A stretch of 63,455 bases of DNA from NCBI GenBank assembly GCA_009782955.1, contig WRIB01000004.1:1-63455 (forward strand). Reading direction: 5' to 3'. Shown here piece by piece: positions 18,692 to 26,836 of this stretch; position 1 is the first letter of the stretch, and every line of letters starts with the position of its first letter. The notes below the pieces were generated by a model. The model had not been told where the DNA came from. It searched no databases and saw only the letters and a list, made by a program, of their open reading frames with translations. The position numbers and the translations under genes are program-made. The stretch comes from Treponema sp. GTDB taxonomy: Bacteria > Spirochaetota > Spirochaetia > Treponematales > Breznakiellaceae.

Positions 18692-19735
18692 ATGATTATC
18701 CGATCCAAAGCCCCTCTTAGGCTCGGTTTTGCCGGCGGCGGCACCGACATTGCCGCTTATTATGACCGGTACGGCGGCTATGTGTTAAACGCCACCATAG
18801 ACATGTACGCCCATTGTACCATTGAACCCAACGATTCAGGCAGAATTGAATTTTTTGCCGCAGATTTAGATAAAACAGAAGGATATCCCGCCGAAAAAAA
18901 CCTTCCCCTCTCCCCTGTTCTGCCTCTGCATACCGGTATCTATAACCGCATCAACGCCGATTTCTGCAATACCGGCGCCCAAAAACCGCTGTCCTTTAAA
19001 ATGACTACTTATTCCGATGCTCCCGCCGGTTCGGGCCTTGGCTCATCCTCCACCATGGTTGTGGCAATAATAAAAGCCTATGTTGAATGGTTAAACCTGC
19101 CCCTGGGTGAATACGATATTGCCGCCCTGGCATACAAAATAGAACGGGAAGACGCAGGCTTGGCGGGAGGAATGCAGGATCAATATGCCGCCACCTTCGG
19201 GGGCTTTAATTTTATGGAATTTTACGGCGAAAACCGGGTTATTGTTAATCCCCTGCGGTTAAAACGCTGGATCAGAAATGAACTGGAAGCCTCTCTGATC
19301 TTGTTCTACACCGGCGTTTCACGGGAAAGCGCAAATATTATCAAGGAACAGATTGAACATACCCAAAGAGGAGATCAGGAAAACCTGGAAAGCCTCCATG
19401 AATTAAAAAACCAGGCAGTTTTAATGAAAGAAACCCTGCTAAAGGGAGATTTTAACGGCTTTTCGGGGTGCCTCTTAAACGGCTGGCGGGCAAAAAAAAA
19501 CGCCGCCTCTTCCATTACCAATTTATTTCTTGACGACCTCTATCAATACGCTGTAGACAGCGGCGCAAAATCGGCAAAAATTTCCGGTGCCGGGGGCGGT
19601 GGTTTTATGATGATCTTCTGCGATCCCTGCCGCCGCATTGATCTGATACGGGCCCTGAAAAAGAAAGAAGGGATGGTACTGACTCCGAGTTTTACCGAAA
19701 TAGGAACGCAGGCATGGATCATTTACAACAGTTAA
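18692..19735 (+). CDS. hddA: D-glycero-alpha-D-manno-heptose 7-phosphate kinase
   Basis: A GHMP-family kinase phosphorylating heptose 7-phosphate to the 1,7-bisphosphate. The N-terminal [20 protein letters not shown] is the HddA/fucokinase-like signature. The ATP loop is [17 protein letters not shown] near residues 110-126, and the C-terminal GHMP motif is [16 protein letters not shown] ribosome-binding site (AAGGAAATT) precedes the ATG. It overlaps gmhA by 22 nt. Together with gmhA and the hddC-gmhB fusion, it gives the complete GDP-D,D-heptose route. Confidence 0.9.
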   Translation: MIIRSKAPLRLGFAGGGTDIAAYYDRYGGYVLNATIDMYAHCTIEPNDSGRIEFFAADLDKTEGYPAEKNLPLSPVLPLHTGIYNRINADFCNTGAQKPLSFKMTTYSDAPAGSGLGSSSTMVVAIIKAYVEWLNLPLGEYDIAALAYKIEREDAGLAGGMQDQYAATFGGFNFMEFYGENRVIVNPLRLKRWIRNELEASLILFYTGVSRESANIIKEQIEHTQRGDQENLESLHELKNQAVLMKETLLKGDFNGFSGCLLNGWRAKKNAASSITNLFLDDLYQYAVDSGAKSAKISGAGGGGFMMIFCDPCRRIDLIRALKKKEGMVLTPSFTEIGTQAWIIYNS

Positions 19736-20343
19736 TAGAACGGTATCCCCGGCTTTCCGCCATACAGGACGATATTAGAAAGGCATATTCCCTGCTCGAA
19801 GAAACATTTACCGCCAGAGGAAAACTCCTTGTCGCCGGTAACGGCGGCAGCTCCGCCGATGCCGGGCATATCACCGGGGAGTTAATGAAAGGCTTTGTAA
19901 AAAAACGCCCCCTCCCCTCCAGTTTTATTTCTAAATTGAACGAAATTGACCCTTCTCATGCCGGGTATCTGGGGGGAGCCATACAACAGGGGCTTCCGGT
20001 TATAGCCCTGCCCGAACAGACTGCCCTAATGACCGCCTGTCTCAACGATATAGACGGAGACATAATCTATGCTCAGCAGGTGTATGGATACGGCAGCCCC
20101 GGCGATGTATTCTTAGGTATTTCAACTTCGGGTAATTCAAAAAACATAATTCTTGCCGCCATTACGGCAAAAGCCAAAAATCTAAAGACCATCGCCCTCT
20201 CGGGTGCATCGGGTGGTGCATTGGCAAAATACGCGGATGCGGCGATCATCGTGCCGGAAAAGGAAACCTACAAAATCCAGGAGCTGCATCTTCCCGTATA
20301 TCACGCCTTATGCCTTATGCTCGAGGAGCATTTTTTCCCATGA
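19714..20343 (+). CDS. gmhA: Phosphoheptose isomerase
   Basis: A SIS-domain isomerase converting sedoheptulose 7-phosphate to D-glycero-D-manno-heptose 7-phosphate. The sugar-phosphate-binding motif [20 protein letters not shown] is near residues 38-57. It is followed by [10 protein letters not shown], typical of Gmh[16 protein letters not shown] and the C-terminal [19 protein letters not shown] motif (active-site His/Glu region) are present. At 209 residues the length is normal. Its stop overlaps the start of the next gene as ATGA. Confidence 0.92.
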   Translation: MDHLQQLIERYPRLSAIQDDIRKAYSLLEETFTARGKLLVAGNGGSSADAGHITGELMKGFVKKRPLPSSFISKLNEIDPSHAGYLGGAIQQGLPVIALPEQTALMTACLNDIDGDIIYAQQVYGYGSPGDVFLGISTSGNSKNIILAAITAKAKNLKTIALSGASGGALAKYADAAIIVPEKETYKIQELHLPVYHALCLMLEEHFFP

Positions 20344-21611
20344 AAACCGTCATCATGGCCGGCGGCAAAGGCAGCCGCATGGCCTCCATCGCCTCTGATA
20401 TCCCCAAACCCATGATACCTCTCCATGGGAAGCCGGTTCTCCAGTATCAGCTTGAATGCCTTGTAAAAAACGGTTTTACGGACATTCTTATTACCATTGG
20501 CCATCTGGGCCATGTGATAAAAGATTTTTTTAAAGATGGAAAACAATTCAACTGTTTCATATCTTATTACGAGGAAGTAGAACCGCTGGGAAGCGGCGGA
20601 TCATTATTCAAGATCATTGATAAATTAGATGATGATTTTGTTTTAATCAACGGCGACATAATTTTTGATATTGATTTTTCGCGCTTCGTTAATTATTACC
20701 GGACTTCCGGCGCCTGGGCCGCCCTTGCCGTTCACCCAAACAGCCATCCTTTCGACAGCGCTCTTCTTGTAACCGATTCTGAAAACAGGGTGATAAAATG
20801 GATTAACAAAGAAGACTCAAGAGGTTATTATAAAAATCAGGTCAACGCAGGCATTCATATCCTTTCAAAGAAGCTCCTGCGCTCTGTTACCCTCCCTTCC
20901 GAAAAAGCCGATCTTGACCGTGAAATTCTAAAGCCCCTTATCCCAACGGGAAAAATATATGCCTACCCTACTCCGGAATACATAAAGGATGCGGGAACTC
21001 CCGTCCGTTTTAAACAGGTAACAGAAGATATAGAAAAGGGTTTGGTTCAAAAAAGAAACCTTTCTCAAAAACAAAAAGCGATTTTCCTTGACCGGGATGG
21101 CACCATCAATACATTCAACAGTTTTGTAACAAAGCCGGAAGATTTTGAACTTCTTAAAGGCGCAGCGGAGGCGATACGTAAAATTAATTCGTCAGGATAT
21201 CTTGCCATTGTTATTACCAATCAGCCGGTTATTGCCAGGGGAGAAACCGATGCAGCAACCCTTGATTTAATCCACATGAAAATGGAAACCGATTTAGGCG
21301 CCGCCGGTGCGTATATTGATGACCTTTTTTATTGTCCCCATCATCCGGATAAGGGATTCCCCGGAGAAAGACCGGAATACAAAATTGACTGCAGCTGCCG
21401 AAAGCCAAAACCAGGAATGATCCTTGCGGCGGCAAAAAAATATAACATTGAACTTCCATGTTCCTATATGGTTGGCGATGATATGCGGGATGCAAGGGCA
21501 GGTATTGCCGCCGGCTGTATTCCTATTTTTTTAACAAATAATATGCCCTTTGACGACACTTCAATAAAGAGTTTTAACGCCTTGAATGATTTTGTTGAGT
21601 ATATAATTTAA
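20340..21611 (+). CDS. Fused heptose-1-phosphate guanylyltransferase and heptose bisphosphate phosphatase
   Basis: Two domains in one 423-residue chain. Residues 1-~230 form a nucleotidyltransferase ([47 protein letters not shown]) of the HddC type, making GDP-heptose. Residues ~245-423 form a HAD phosphatase of the GmhB type (AIFLDRDGTIN, ITNQPVIARGE, CRKPKPGMI, MVGDDMRDARAG), removing the 7-phosphate. The start is ATG 20340, overlapping gmhA. An upstream ATG at 20310 would lie inside gmhA. These steps are usually separate genes, so the fusion links steps 3 and 4. The phosphatase has the Cys cluster CPHH...CSCRKPK expected for zinc binding. Confidence 0.9.
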   Translation: MKTVIMAGGKGSRMASIASDIPKPMIPLHGKPVLQYQLECLVKNGFTDILITIGHLGHVIKDFFKDGKQFNCFISYYEEVEPLGSGGSLFKIIDKLDDDFVLINGDIIFDIDFSRFVNYYRTSGAWAALAVHPNSHPFDSALLVTDSENRVIKWINKEDSRGYYKNQVNAGIHILSKKLLRSVTLPSEKADLDREILKPLIPTGKIYAYPTPEYIKDAGTPVRFKQVTEDIEKGLVQKRNLSQKQKAIFLDRDGTINTFNSFVTKPEDFELLKGAAEAIRKINSSGYLAIVITNQPVIARGETDAATLDLIHMKMETDLGAAGAYIDDLFYCPHHPDKGFPGERPEYKIDCSCRKPKPGMILAAAKKYNIELPCSYMVGDDMRDARAGIAAGCIPIFLTNNMPFDDTSIKSFNALNDFVEYII

Positions 21612-21624
21612 GGGCCATTTTATT

Positions 21625-24297
21625 TTGCCTGATTTTATTTACAACATAATTATTTTCCCAATAATTCAAATCATTGAAGCTGCCTTTTTCCTGTCACAAA
21701 AAGTTTTTAAAGAAACCGGAATATCCGTTATCTTTGTCAGCCTTGTAATTAGTACGCTTTTACTGCCCCTGTACGCAGTGGCGGAAAACTGGCAGCTTTT
21801 AGAACGGGATATCGAAAAAAGGCTGAAACCAAAAATCACTAAAATTAAAAATGTTTTTAAAGGTGATGAACAGTACATGATTTTGTCAGCGTATTACCGG
21901 CAGAATCATTACCATCCGGTATATGCCATGCGCAGTACCTTCGGACTGCTTATTCAAATTCCATTTTTTATTGCTGCCTATTCATTTCTTTCACATCTGG
22001 AAGCAATAAAAAATGTACCCTTTTTATTTATCCGCGATCTGGGATCGCCAGATGCATTGTTTTCCGCCGGAAATTTTACGATCAACCTGCTTCCTATTGC
22101 AATGACGCTAATAAACTTTCTTGCCTGCGCTGTATATACAAATGGGCTTTTTTTTAAAAATAAAATGCAATTATACGGAATGGCCGGCATATTTTTGATA
22201 CTGCTGTATAATTCGCCGTCAGCGCTGGTTCTTTATTGGAGTATGAATAATGTATTTTCATTGGCAAAAAACATCTACTATCGGATTAAATCAAAATACA
22301 AACCCTATATACTGCTGGTTCTTTTTTCCTTTGCTTTAGCTGCATTGGCTGTTTTTTGTATTATTAACTACTACTACGATTCAAAAGGACAAAAACTGGC
22401 GGTTCTTTGTTTTTTTACCGCCCTTGCCCCCTGGTTATTTGTTATCTTCAAAAAGCGCCGCTTTAAAATAAATCTTTTAAGCTGCAACCCGGAAAAATCG
22501 CTTTCTATTTTTTTATTTTCGATCTTTTTATGCTTTATTCTTTTTGGGCTTTTTTTGCCATCCCAGCTTATAGCTTCTTCTCCCCAGGAATTTTCTTTTA
22601 TAGATACTGTCAATAACCCTCTATTTTTTTTGCTGAATACCGCCTTTCAGGTTTTCGGTTTTTTTGTTTTTTGGCCAATCTGCCTTTATTCCCTTTTTTC
22701 CGATGAAACAAAAAAATATTTCTCCGTCTTTTCCGCTGTTTTAACTCTGGGTATTATCATCAATGTTTTTATATTTTCCGGAAACTATGGCCGCATATCA
22801 ATAAGTTTTATATTTGAATCTGGCCCTAATCATTCAGCCAAAGAAATTCTATTAAATATTTTTATACTCTTCCTGCCTTTTGCCGCCGCATTTATATTAA
22901 ACAAACTAAAATATCGAAAATTAGTTCTTACGGCATTTTCTCTTTGTATTTTTTCGCTTTTTAGCATTTCAGTTTTTAATATTATTAAAATAAATGCTGC
23001 TTACCATGATTTAAAAACGTATTATAAAAATGAACAGGAGGAACTGCGGGAGATTGCACCCCTGAGCTCACTTTCCAGAAACGGCAAAAATATTGCGGTA
23101 TTTATGCTTGATCGGGCTGCCAGTGTTTTTATGCCATATATATTTGAAGAGTCGCCGGAATTAAAAGAAATATATTCCGGTTTTGTTTTTTATCCAAATA
23201 CTGTCTCATTTGCTTCCGGCACCCGGGTCGGCGCTCCGGCGGTATTTGGAGGATACGATTATACACCCGCCGAAACAAACAAAAGGGATAATATTACGCT
23301 GGTGGAAAAACACAATGAATCCCTTGTTATGCTTCCCCGGATTCTTTCAGAGAATGGGTTTACGGTTTGTATTACTGACCCTCCGGATGTTAATTATAAC
23401 TGGAAAAGTGATTTGAATATTTTTAATATTGGGAATGACAATATAAACGTATATAGTACCTATGCCCAATATACCGATTACTGGCTAAAAGAACATGATC
23501 TTAAGCTGCCAAAAACAGAATATGTTATCAAGCGAAACATTTTTTGGTATTCATTACACAAGGGATTGCCGTTGTTTTTTCGCCAGCCTGTTTATATGAA
23601 GGGTGATTGGTTTTCTACAGCATCCAACCAGAGCCTCCGTAATTCGATAGGCGGTTATTCTGTGCTTGATTATTTACCGCGTCTTTTTGAAATTACTGAC
23701 GATGCTGTTAATACTGCATTTATTATGTCAAATGACCTTACCCATGATAATTCTTTTCTGCAAGCGCCCGAATATATTCCTGTAATTGCGGTTGCCGATT
23801 ATGGCAATACCCGTTTCGCAAAAGAAGCGGCGTACCATGTTAACGCTGCGGCAATAAAACTGCTGGCAAAGTGGCTGGAATATCTAAAAACAGAAAATGT
23901 CTATGATAACACCAGAATTATCCTTGTTTCCGATCATGGCCCGGGAAAAAACTTTGTTACTAAAATCGGACTGCCTTTTTATGTTGATGAATACAATCCC
24001 ATCCTGCTTGTCAAGGACTTTTACGATTCAGGTGAATTAAAAACTGATATGACTTTTATGTCTAATGCGGATGTACCGTTCCTGGCTTTAACCGGTATTA
24101 TTGATGATCCAAGGAATCCGTTTACGGGCAATGCTATTTCTATGGAACAAAAAAAAACCCCGTTGTATATTGCTGTCTCAGTGAAAACTGGTCATGCCAA
24201 AAGGGAGTATACGCGGTATCCCTTTGATCCAAAAATTGACCATTATGTCCACGGCAATATTTTTGATGAAAAAAACTGGTCAAAGGCGGAAAAATGA
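21625..24297 (+). CDS. YidC/Oxa1-like membrane domain fused to alkaline-phosphatase-superfamily domain (copy 1)
   Basis: An 890-residue membrane protein with TTG start at 21625. Residues 1-~220 match the YidC core: a first membrane helix ending in LLLPLY, a charged hairpin (about 52-92), LIQIPFFIAAYSFLS (109-123) and YNSPSALVLYWSMNN (195-209). Residues ~227-455 add roughly seven more membrane segments. Residues ~485-890 form a periplasmic sulfatase/LtaS-like domain: metal Asp in VFMLDRAAS (D496), candidate nucleophile T533 in SGTRVGAPAVFGG, THD near 706-708, YHVNAAA (737-743) and VSDHG (768-772). The usual YidC groove Arg is Ser43. It overlaps the TagB-like gene by 4 nt. Inferred role: membrane-linked phospho-transfer to a surface glycan. 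Confidence 0.75.
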   Translation: MPDFIYNIIIFPIIQIIEAAFFLSQKVFKETGISVIFVSLVISTLLLPLYAVAENWQLLERDIEKRLKPKITKIKNVFKGDEQYMILSAYYRQNHYHPVYAMRSTFGLLIQIPFFIAAYSFLSHLEAIKNVPFLFIRDLGSPDALFSAGNFTINLLPIAMTLINFLACAVYTNGLFFKNKMQLYGMAGIFLILLYNSPSALVLYWSMNNVFSLAKNIYYRIKSKYKPYILLVLFSFALAALAVFCIINYYYDSKGQKLAVLCFFTALAPWLFVIFKKRRFKINLLSCNPEKSLSIFLFSIFLCFILFGLFLPSQLIASSPQEFSFIDTVNNPLFFLLNTAFQVFGFFVFWPICLYSLFSDETKKYFSVFSAVLTLGIIINVFIFSGNYGRISISFIFESGPNHSAKEILLNIFILFLPFAAAFILNKLKYRKLVLTAFSLCIFSLFSISVFNIIKINAAYHDLKTYYKNEQEELREIAPLSSLSRNGKNIAVFMLDRAASVFMPYIFEESPELKEIYSGFVFYPNTVSFASGTRVGAPAVFGGYDYTPAETNKRDNITLVEKHNESLVMLPRILSENGFTVCITDPPDVNYNWKSDLNIFNIGNDNINVYSTYAQYTDYWLKEHDLKLPKTEYVIKRNIFWYSLHKGLPLFFRQPVYMKGDWFSTASNQSLRNSIGGYSVLDYLPRLFEITDDAVNTAFIMSNDLTHDNSFLQAPEYIPVIAVADYGNTRFAKEAAYHVNAAAIKLLAKWLEYLKTENVYDNTRIILVSDHGPGKNFVTKIGLPFYVDEYNPILLVKDFYDSGELKTDMTFMSNADVPFLALTGIIDDPRNPFTGNAISMEQKKTPLYIAVSVKTGHAKREYTRYPFDPKIDHYVHGNIFDEKNWSKAEK

Positions 24298-25529
24298 ATT
24301 TACCTCTTCTTTATATTGATCCCGGCACGGGAAGCGCTCTTTTTTCAATTTTAATTGGAGCCGTCGCAACAGTATATTTTTTAGGCCGGGCGCTGATAAT
24401 AAAACTTAAAGTTGTTTTATCCGGCGGAAAAGCATCGGCATCTCTCAGGCTGGCAAATCCCTATGTTATTTATAATGAAGGCAAACAATATTCCGATGTT
24501 TTTAAACCCGTACTTGGCGAATTTGAGGCCCGGGGCATAAATGTGCTTTATTTGACCTCCGCAGAAGACGACCCGCTCCTGAACGGGCAATACAGCCATG
24601 TTACATCTGAATTTATTGGCGAAGGGAACAGAGCATTTTCGCGCCTCAATATACTCAGCGCCGATATTGTGCTTATGACAACGCCCGGCCTTGACGTGTA
24701 CCAGTTAAAACGTTCAAAGGGCGTAAAGCATTATGCTCATGTGCTTCATGCGCCCAGCGATGCAACCATGTACCGGCTTTTTGGGTTAGATTATTACGAT
24801 TCAATTCTACTTACCGGAGATTATCAGGCAGAAGACATAAGGATACTGGAAGAACAGCGGGGAATTCCACCTAAAAAACTTGTTACCGCCGGCTGCACTT
24901 ATCTGGATATTTTTCAGCAGAAGATAACTCATCTCCCAAAGGTGGAAAATCATCATTTTACGGTTCTTGTTTCACCTTCATGGGGGCCTTCGGCGATACT
25001 TTCGCGTTTTGGAGAAAAACTGCTTGATCCTCTGGTAAATACCGGCATACATATCATTGTGCGTCCCCATCCGCAGTCAAAAAAATCAGAGACCGCCATG
25101 CTGGAAAACCTAGATGCAAAATACAAAGATGCTCAAAATCTGGAATGGGACTACGAACGGGAAAATATTCATTCTCTTTCAAAGGCCAATATTATGATTT
25201 CCGATTTTTCCGGCATCATTTTTGACTATGCCTTTTTGTTTGATAAACCAGTAATATATGTAAAACAGGGATTTGATCTGCGTCCCTACGACGCCGATGA
25301 TCTTGGCGAAGATGCCGCAGAGAAACTCTGGCAATTTAGGACTCTAAAAGAAATGGGAATTGAATTAACTGAAGATGATTTTCCGCGTATCGGCGAAATC
25401 ATACAAAATGCATCGGACAGCGAAGAACTGCGCCAGGCCAGACAGAAGGCAAAAGATACCGCATGGCAATACCGGGGAGAAGCGGGCAGACGGATAGTAG
25501 ATTTTATGGTTGAAAGAGTGATCCGCTAA
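24294..25529 (+). CDS. TagB/TagF-like CDP-glycerol glycerophosphotransferase family protein
   Basis: A 411-residue protein with one hydrophobic N-terminal segment (about 10-38) that likely anchors it to the inner membrane. The Glyphos_transf signatures are clear: HAPSDATMYRLFGLDYYDSI near 158-177, LVSPSWGPSAI near 224-234, IIVRPHPQSKKSE near 257-269 and MISDFSGIIFDYAFLFDKP near 299-317. Relatives polymerise glycerol- or ribitol-phosphate of teichoic acids, or add polyol-phosphate to capsules. No CDP-glycerol or CDP-ribitol synthase is in this window, so the donor is open. It lies between and is coupled to the YidC-AP fusion and the GH gene. Confidence 0.85.
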   Translation: MNLPLLYIDPGTGSALFSILIGAVATVYFLGRALIIKLKVVLSGGKASASLRLANPYVIYNEGKQYSDVFKPVLGEFEARGINVLYLTSAEDDPLLNGQYSHVTSEFIGEGNRAFSRLNILSADIVLMTTPGLDVYQLKRSKGVKHYAHVLHAPSDATMYRLFGLDYYDSILLTGDYQAEDIRILEEQRGIPPKKLVTAGCTYLDIFQQKITHLPKVENHHFTVLVSPSWGPSAILSRFGEKLLDPLVNTGIHIIVRPHPQSKKSETAMLENLDAKYKDAQNLEWDYERENIHSLSKANIMISDFSGIIFDYAFLFDKPVIYVKQGFDLRPYDADDLGEDAAEKLWQFRTLKEMGIELTEDDFPRIGEIIQNASDSEELRQARQKAKDTAWQYRGEAGRRIVDFMVERVIR

Positions 25530-26836
25530 TGATTTTTACCGCTGCTTTGAGAAAAACACTTTATTCTGCATTTTTATTTTTTATGCTTTTCCTTTCCTGT
25601 GTTTCCACTTCTCTTCCCCAGGACAGCGTTATCGGCATCCCAAAAGATTTTTTTGGCATGGTTCATGCCGGCGGCACCCGAAGCCCCGAAGAATACCAAC
25701 TCCTTGGTGAAATGGAAGTTACATGGATTCTTAGCACTTTTTATTGGAAAAACATTGAAAGGGAAAGAGATGCATTCGATTTTTCCAGCTACGATCATTA
25801 TGTGGATACTGCCAGGAAAGAAGGAAAAAAAATTGTCGCCGTACTGGGATACGAAGCGCCATGGCTGTATCCTGATGGAAAGAACAAAAAATATATTTCA
25901 CCGGATCATATTCCCCTGTTTCTGCGTTTCGTTGAAGAAACCATTAGGCATTTTCGGGGCCGTGTAGATGTTTGGTCAATATGGAATGAGCCAAACTTTG
26001 TATTCTGGAAAGGTCCAAAAAAAGATTTTTTTGAATTGTCCAAACAAACTGCCCAAAAAATCAAAGAAATAGACCCGGATTCTTATATTCTGGGCGGCGT
26101 ATTTTTACGGGCCCCCAGGGGATTTATAAAAAATATGCACAAAGCAGGATCTATGGAAAATCTTGACGGCCTGGCATTTCATCCCTATGCAACAAGCCCA
26201 TTGGGGGCCATGAAGGTCCATGATCGTTTTCTAAAAACCCTGGCGGAAATAAATTATTCTGGACCTGTATGGATTACCGAAGTTGGCTATCCTACCGGAG
26301 GATGGTACCCGACAAGGGTATCCATGGATAAATTACCAGCTTATGTAATTAAAACCATAACCGGCGCGGCTGCCAGGGGATCAAGGGTTTTATTGTGGTA
26401 TGAATTATTCGACACTCACAATGAAGGAAAGGTACCATCCAAAAAGCTGGACTCGGAAAAATACTTTGGTCTGGCCTATCCTGATTTTAGCCGAAAAAAC
26501 GGCGCCTGGGCCTATGAACTATGCGCCCGGTTTTTGCCAGGATCACGATATACGCCTGGTTTACCGGATCGGGAAAATGTACCTTCAGACATTGTTTCTT
26601 TTTGTTTTTTAGAAGGCATTACAGGAAACAACACTCTCATCCTCTGGAATGATAATAAGCGGATCAAACAAGTTACATTTTATCTCCCAGTTCCATCTAT
26701 TCTTTATGATATTTCAACCGGCAGGGGCAGCCCCCTGCCGGTTGAAACGATTCTTGATATTGGAAAAAACCCCCTCTTTATCACATGGCAAGGTACGGAT
26801 ATTCCGCGCCTTTCCATAAAAAAGCAGCCAAATTAA
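25529..26836 (+). CDS. GH-A clan glycoside hydrolase-like lipoprotein
   Basis: A 435-residue protein. A signal peptide (about 1-26) ends in a lipobox-like LFLSC, so it is probably a membrane-anchored lipoprotein facing the periplasm or surface. The catalytic barrel has SIWNEPNFVFWKG near residues 150-162 (acid/base Glu of the NEP motif). VWITEVGYPTGGW near 250-262 supplies the nucleophile Glu, as in GH39/GH5-like clan GH-A enzymes. It may trim or remodel the glycan made here. The start overlaps the TagB-like stop (TAATG), and its own stop overlaps the second YidC-AP start in the same way. Confidence 0.8.
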   Translation: MIFTAALRKTLYSAFLFFMLFLSCVSTSLPQDSVIGIPKDFFGMVHAGGTRSPEEYQLLGEMEVTWILSTFYWKNIERERDAFDFSSYDHYVDTARKEGKKIVAVLGYEAPWLYPDGKNKKYISPDHIPLFLRFVEETIRHFRGRVDVWSIWNEPNFVFWKGPKKDFFELSKQTAQKIKEIDPDSYILGGVFLRAPRGFIKNMHKAGSMENLDGLAFHPYATSPLGAMKVHDRFLKTLAEINYSGPVWITEVGYPTGGWYPTRVSMDKLPAYVIKTITGAAARGSRVLLWYELFDTHNEGKVPSKKLDSEKYFGLAYPDFSRKNGAWAYELCARFLPGSRYTPGLPDRENVPSDIVSFCFLEGITGNNTLILWNDNKRIKQVTFYLPVPSILYDISTGRGSPLPVETILDIGKNPLFITWQGTDIPRLSIKKQPN

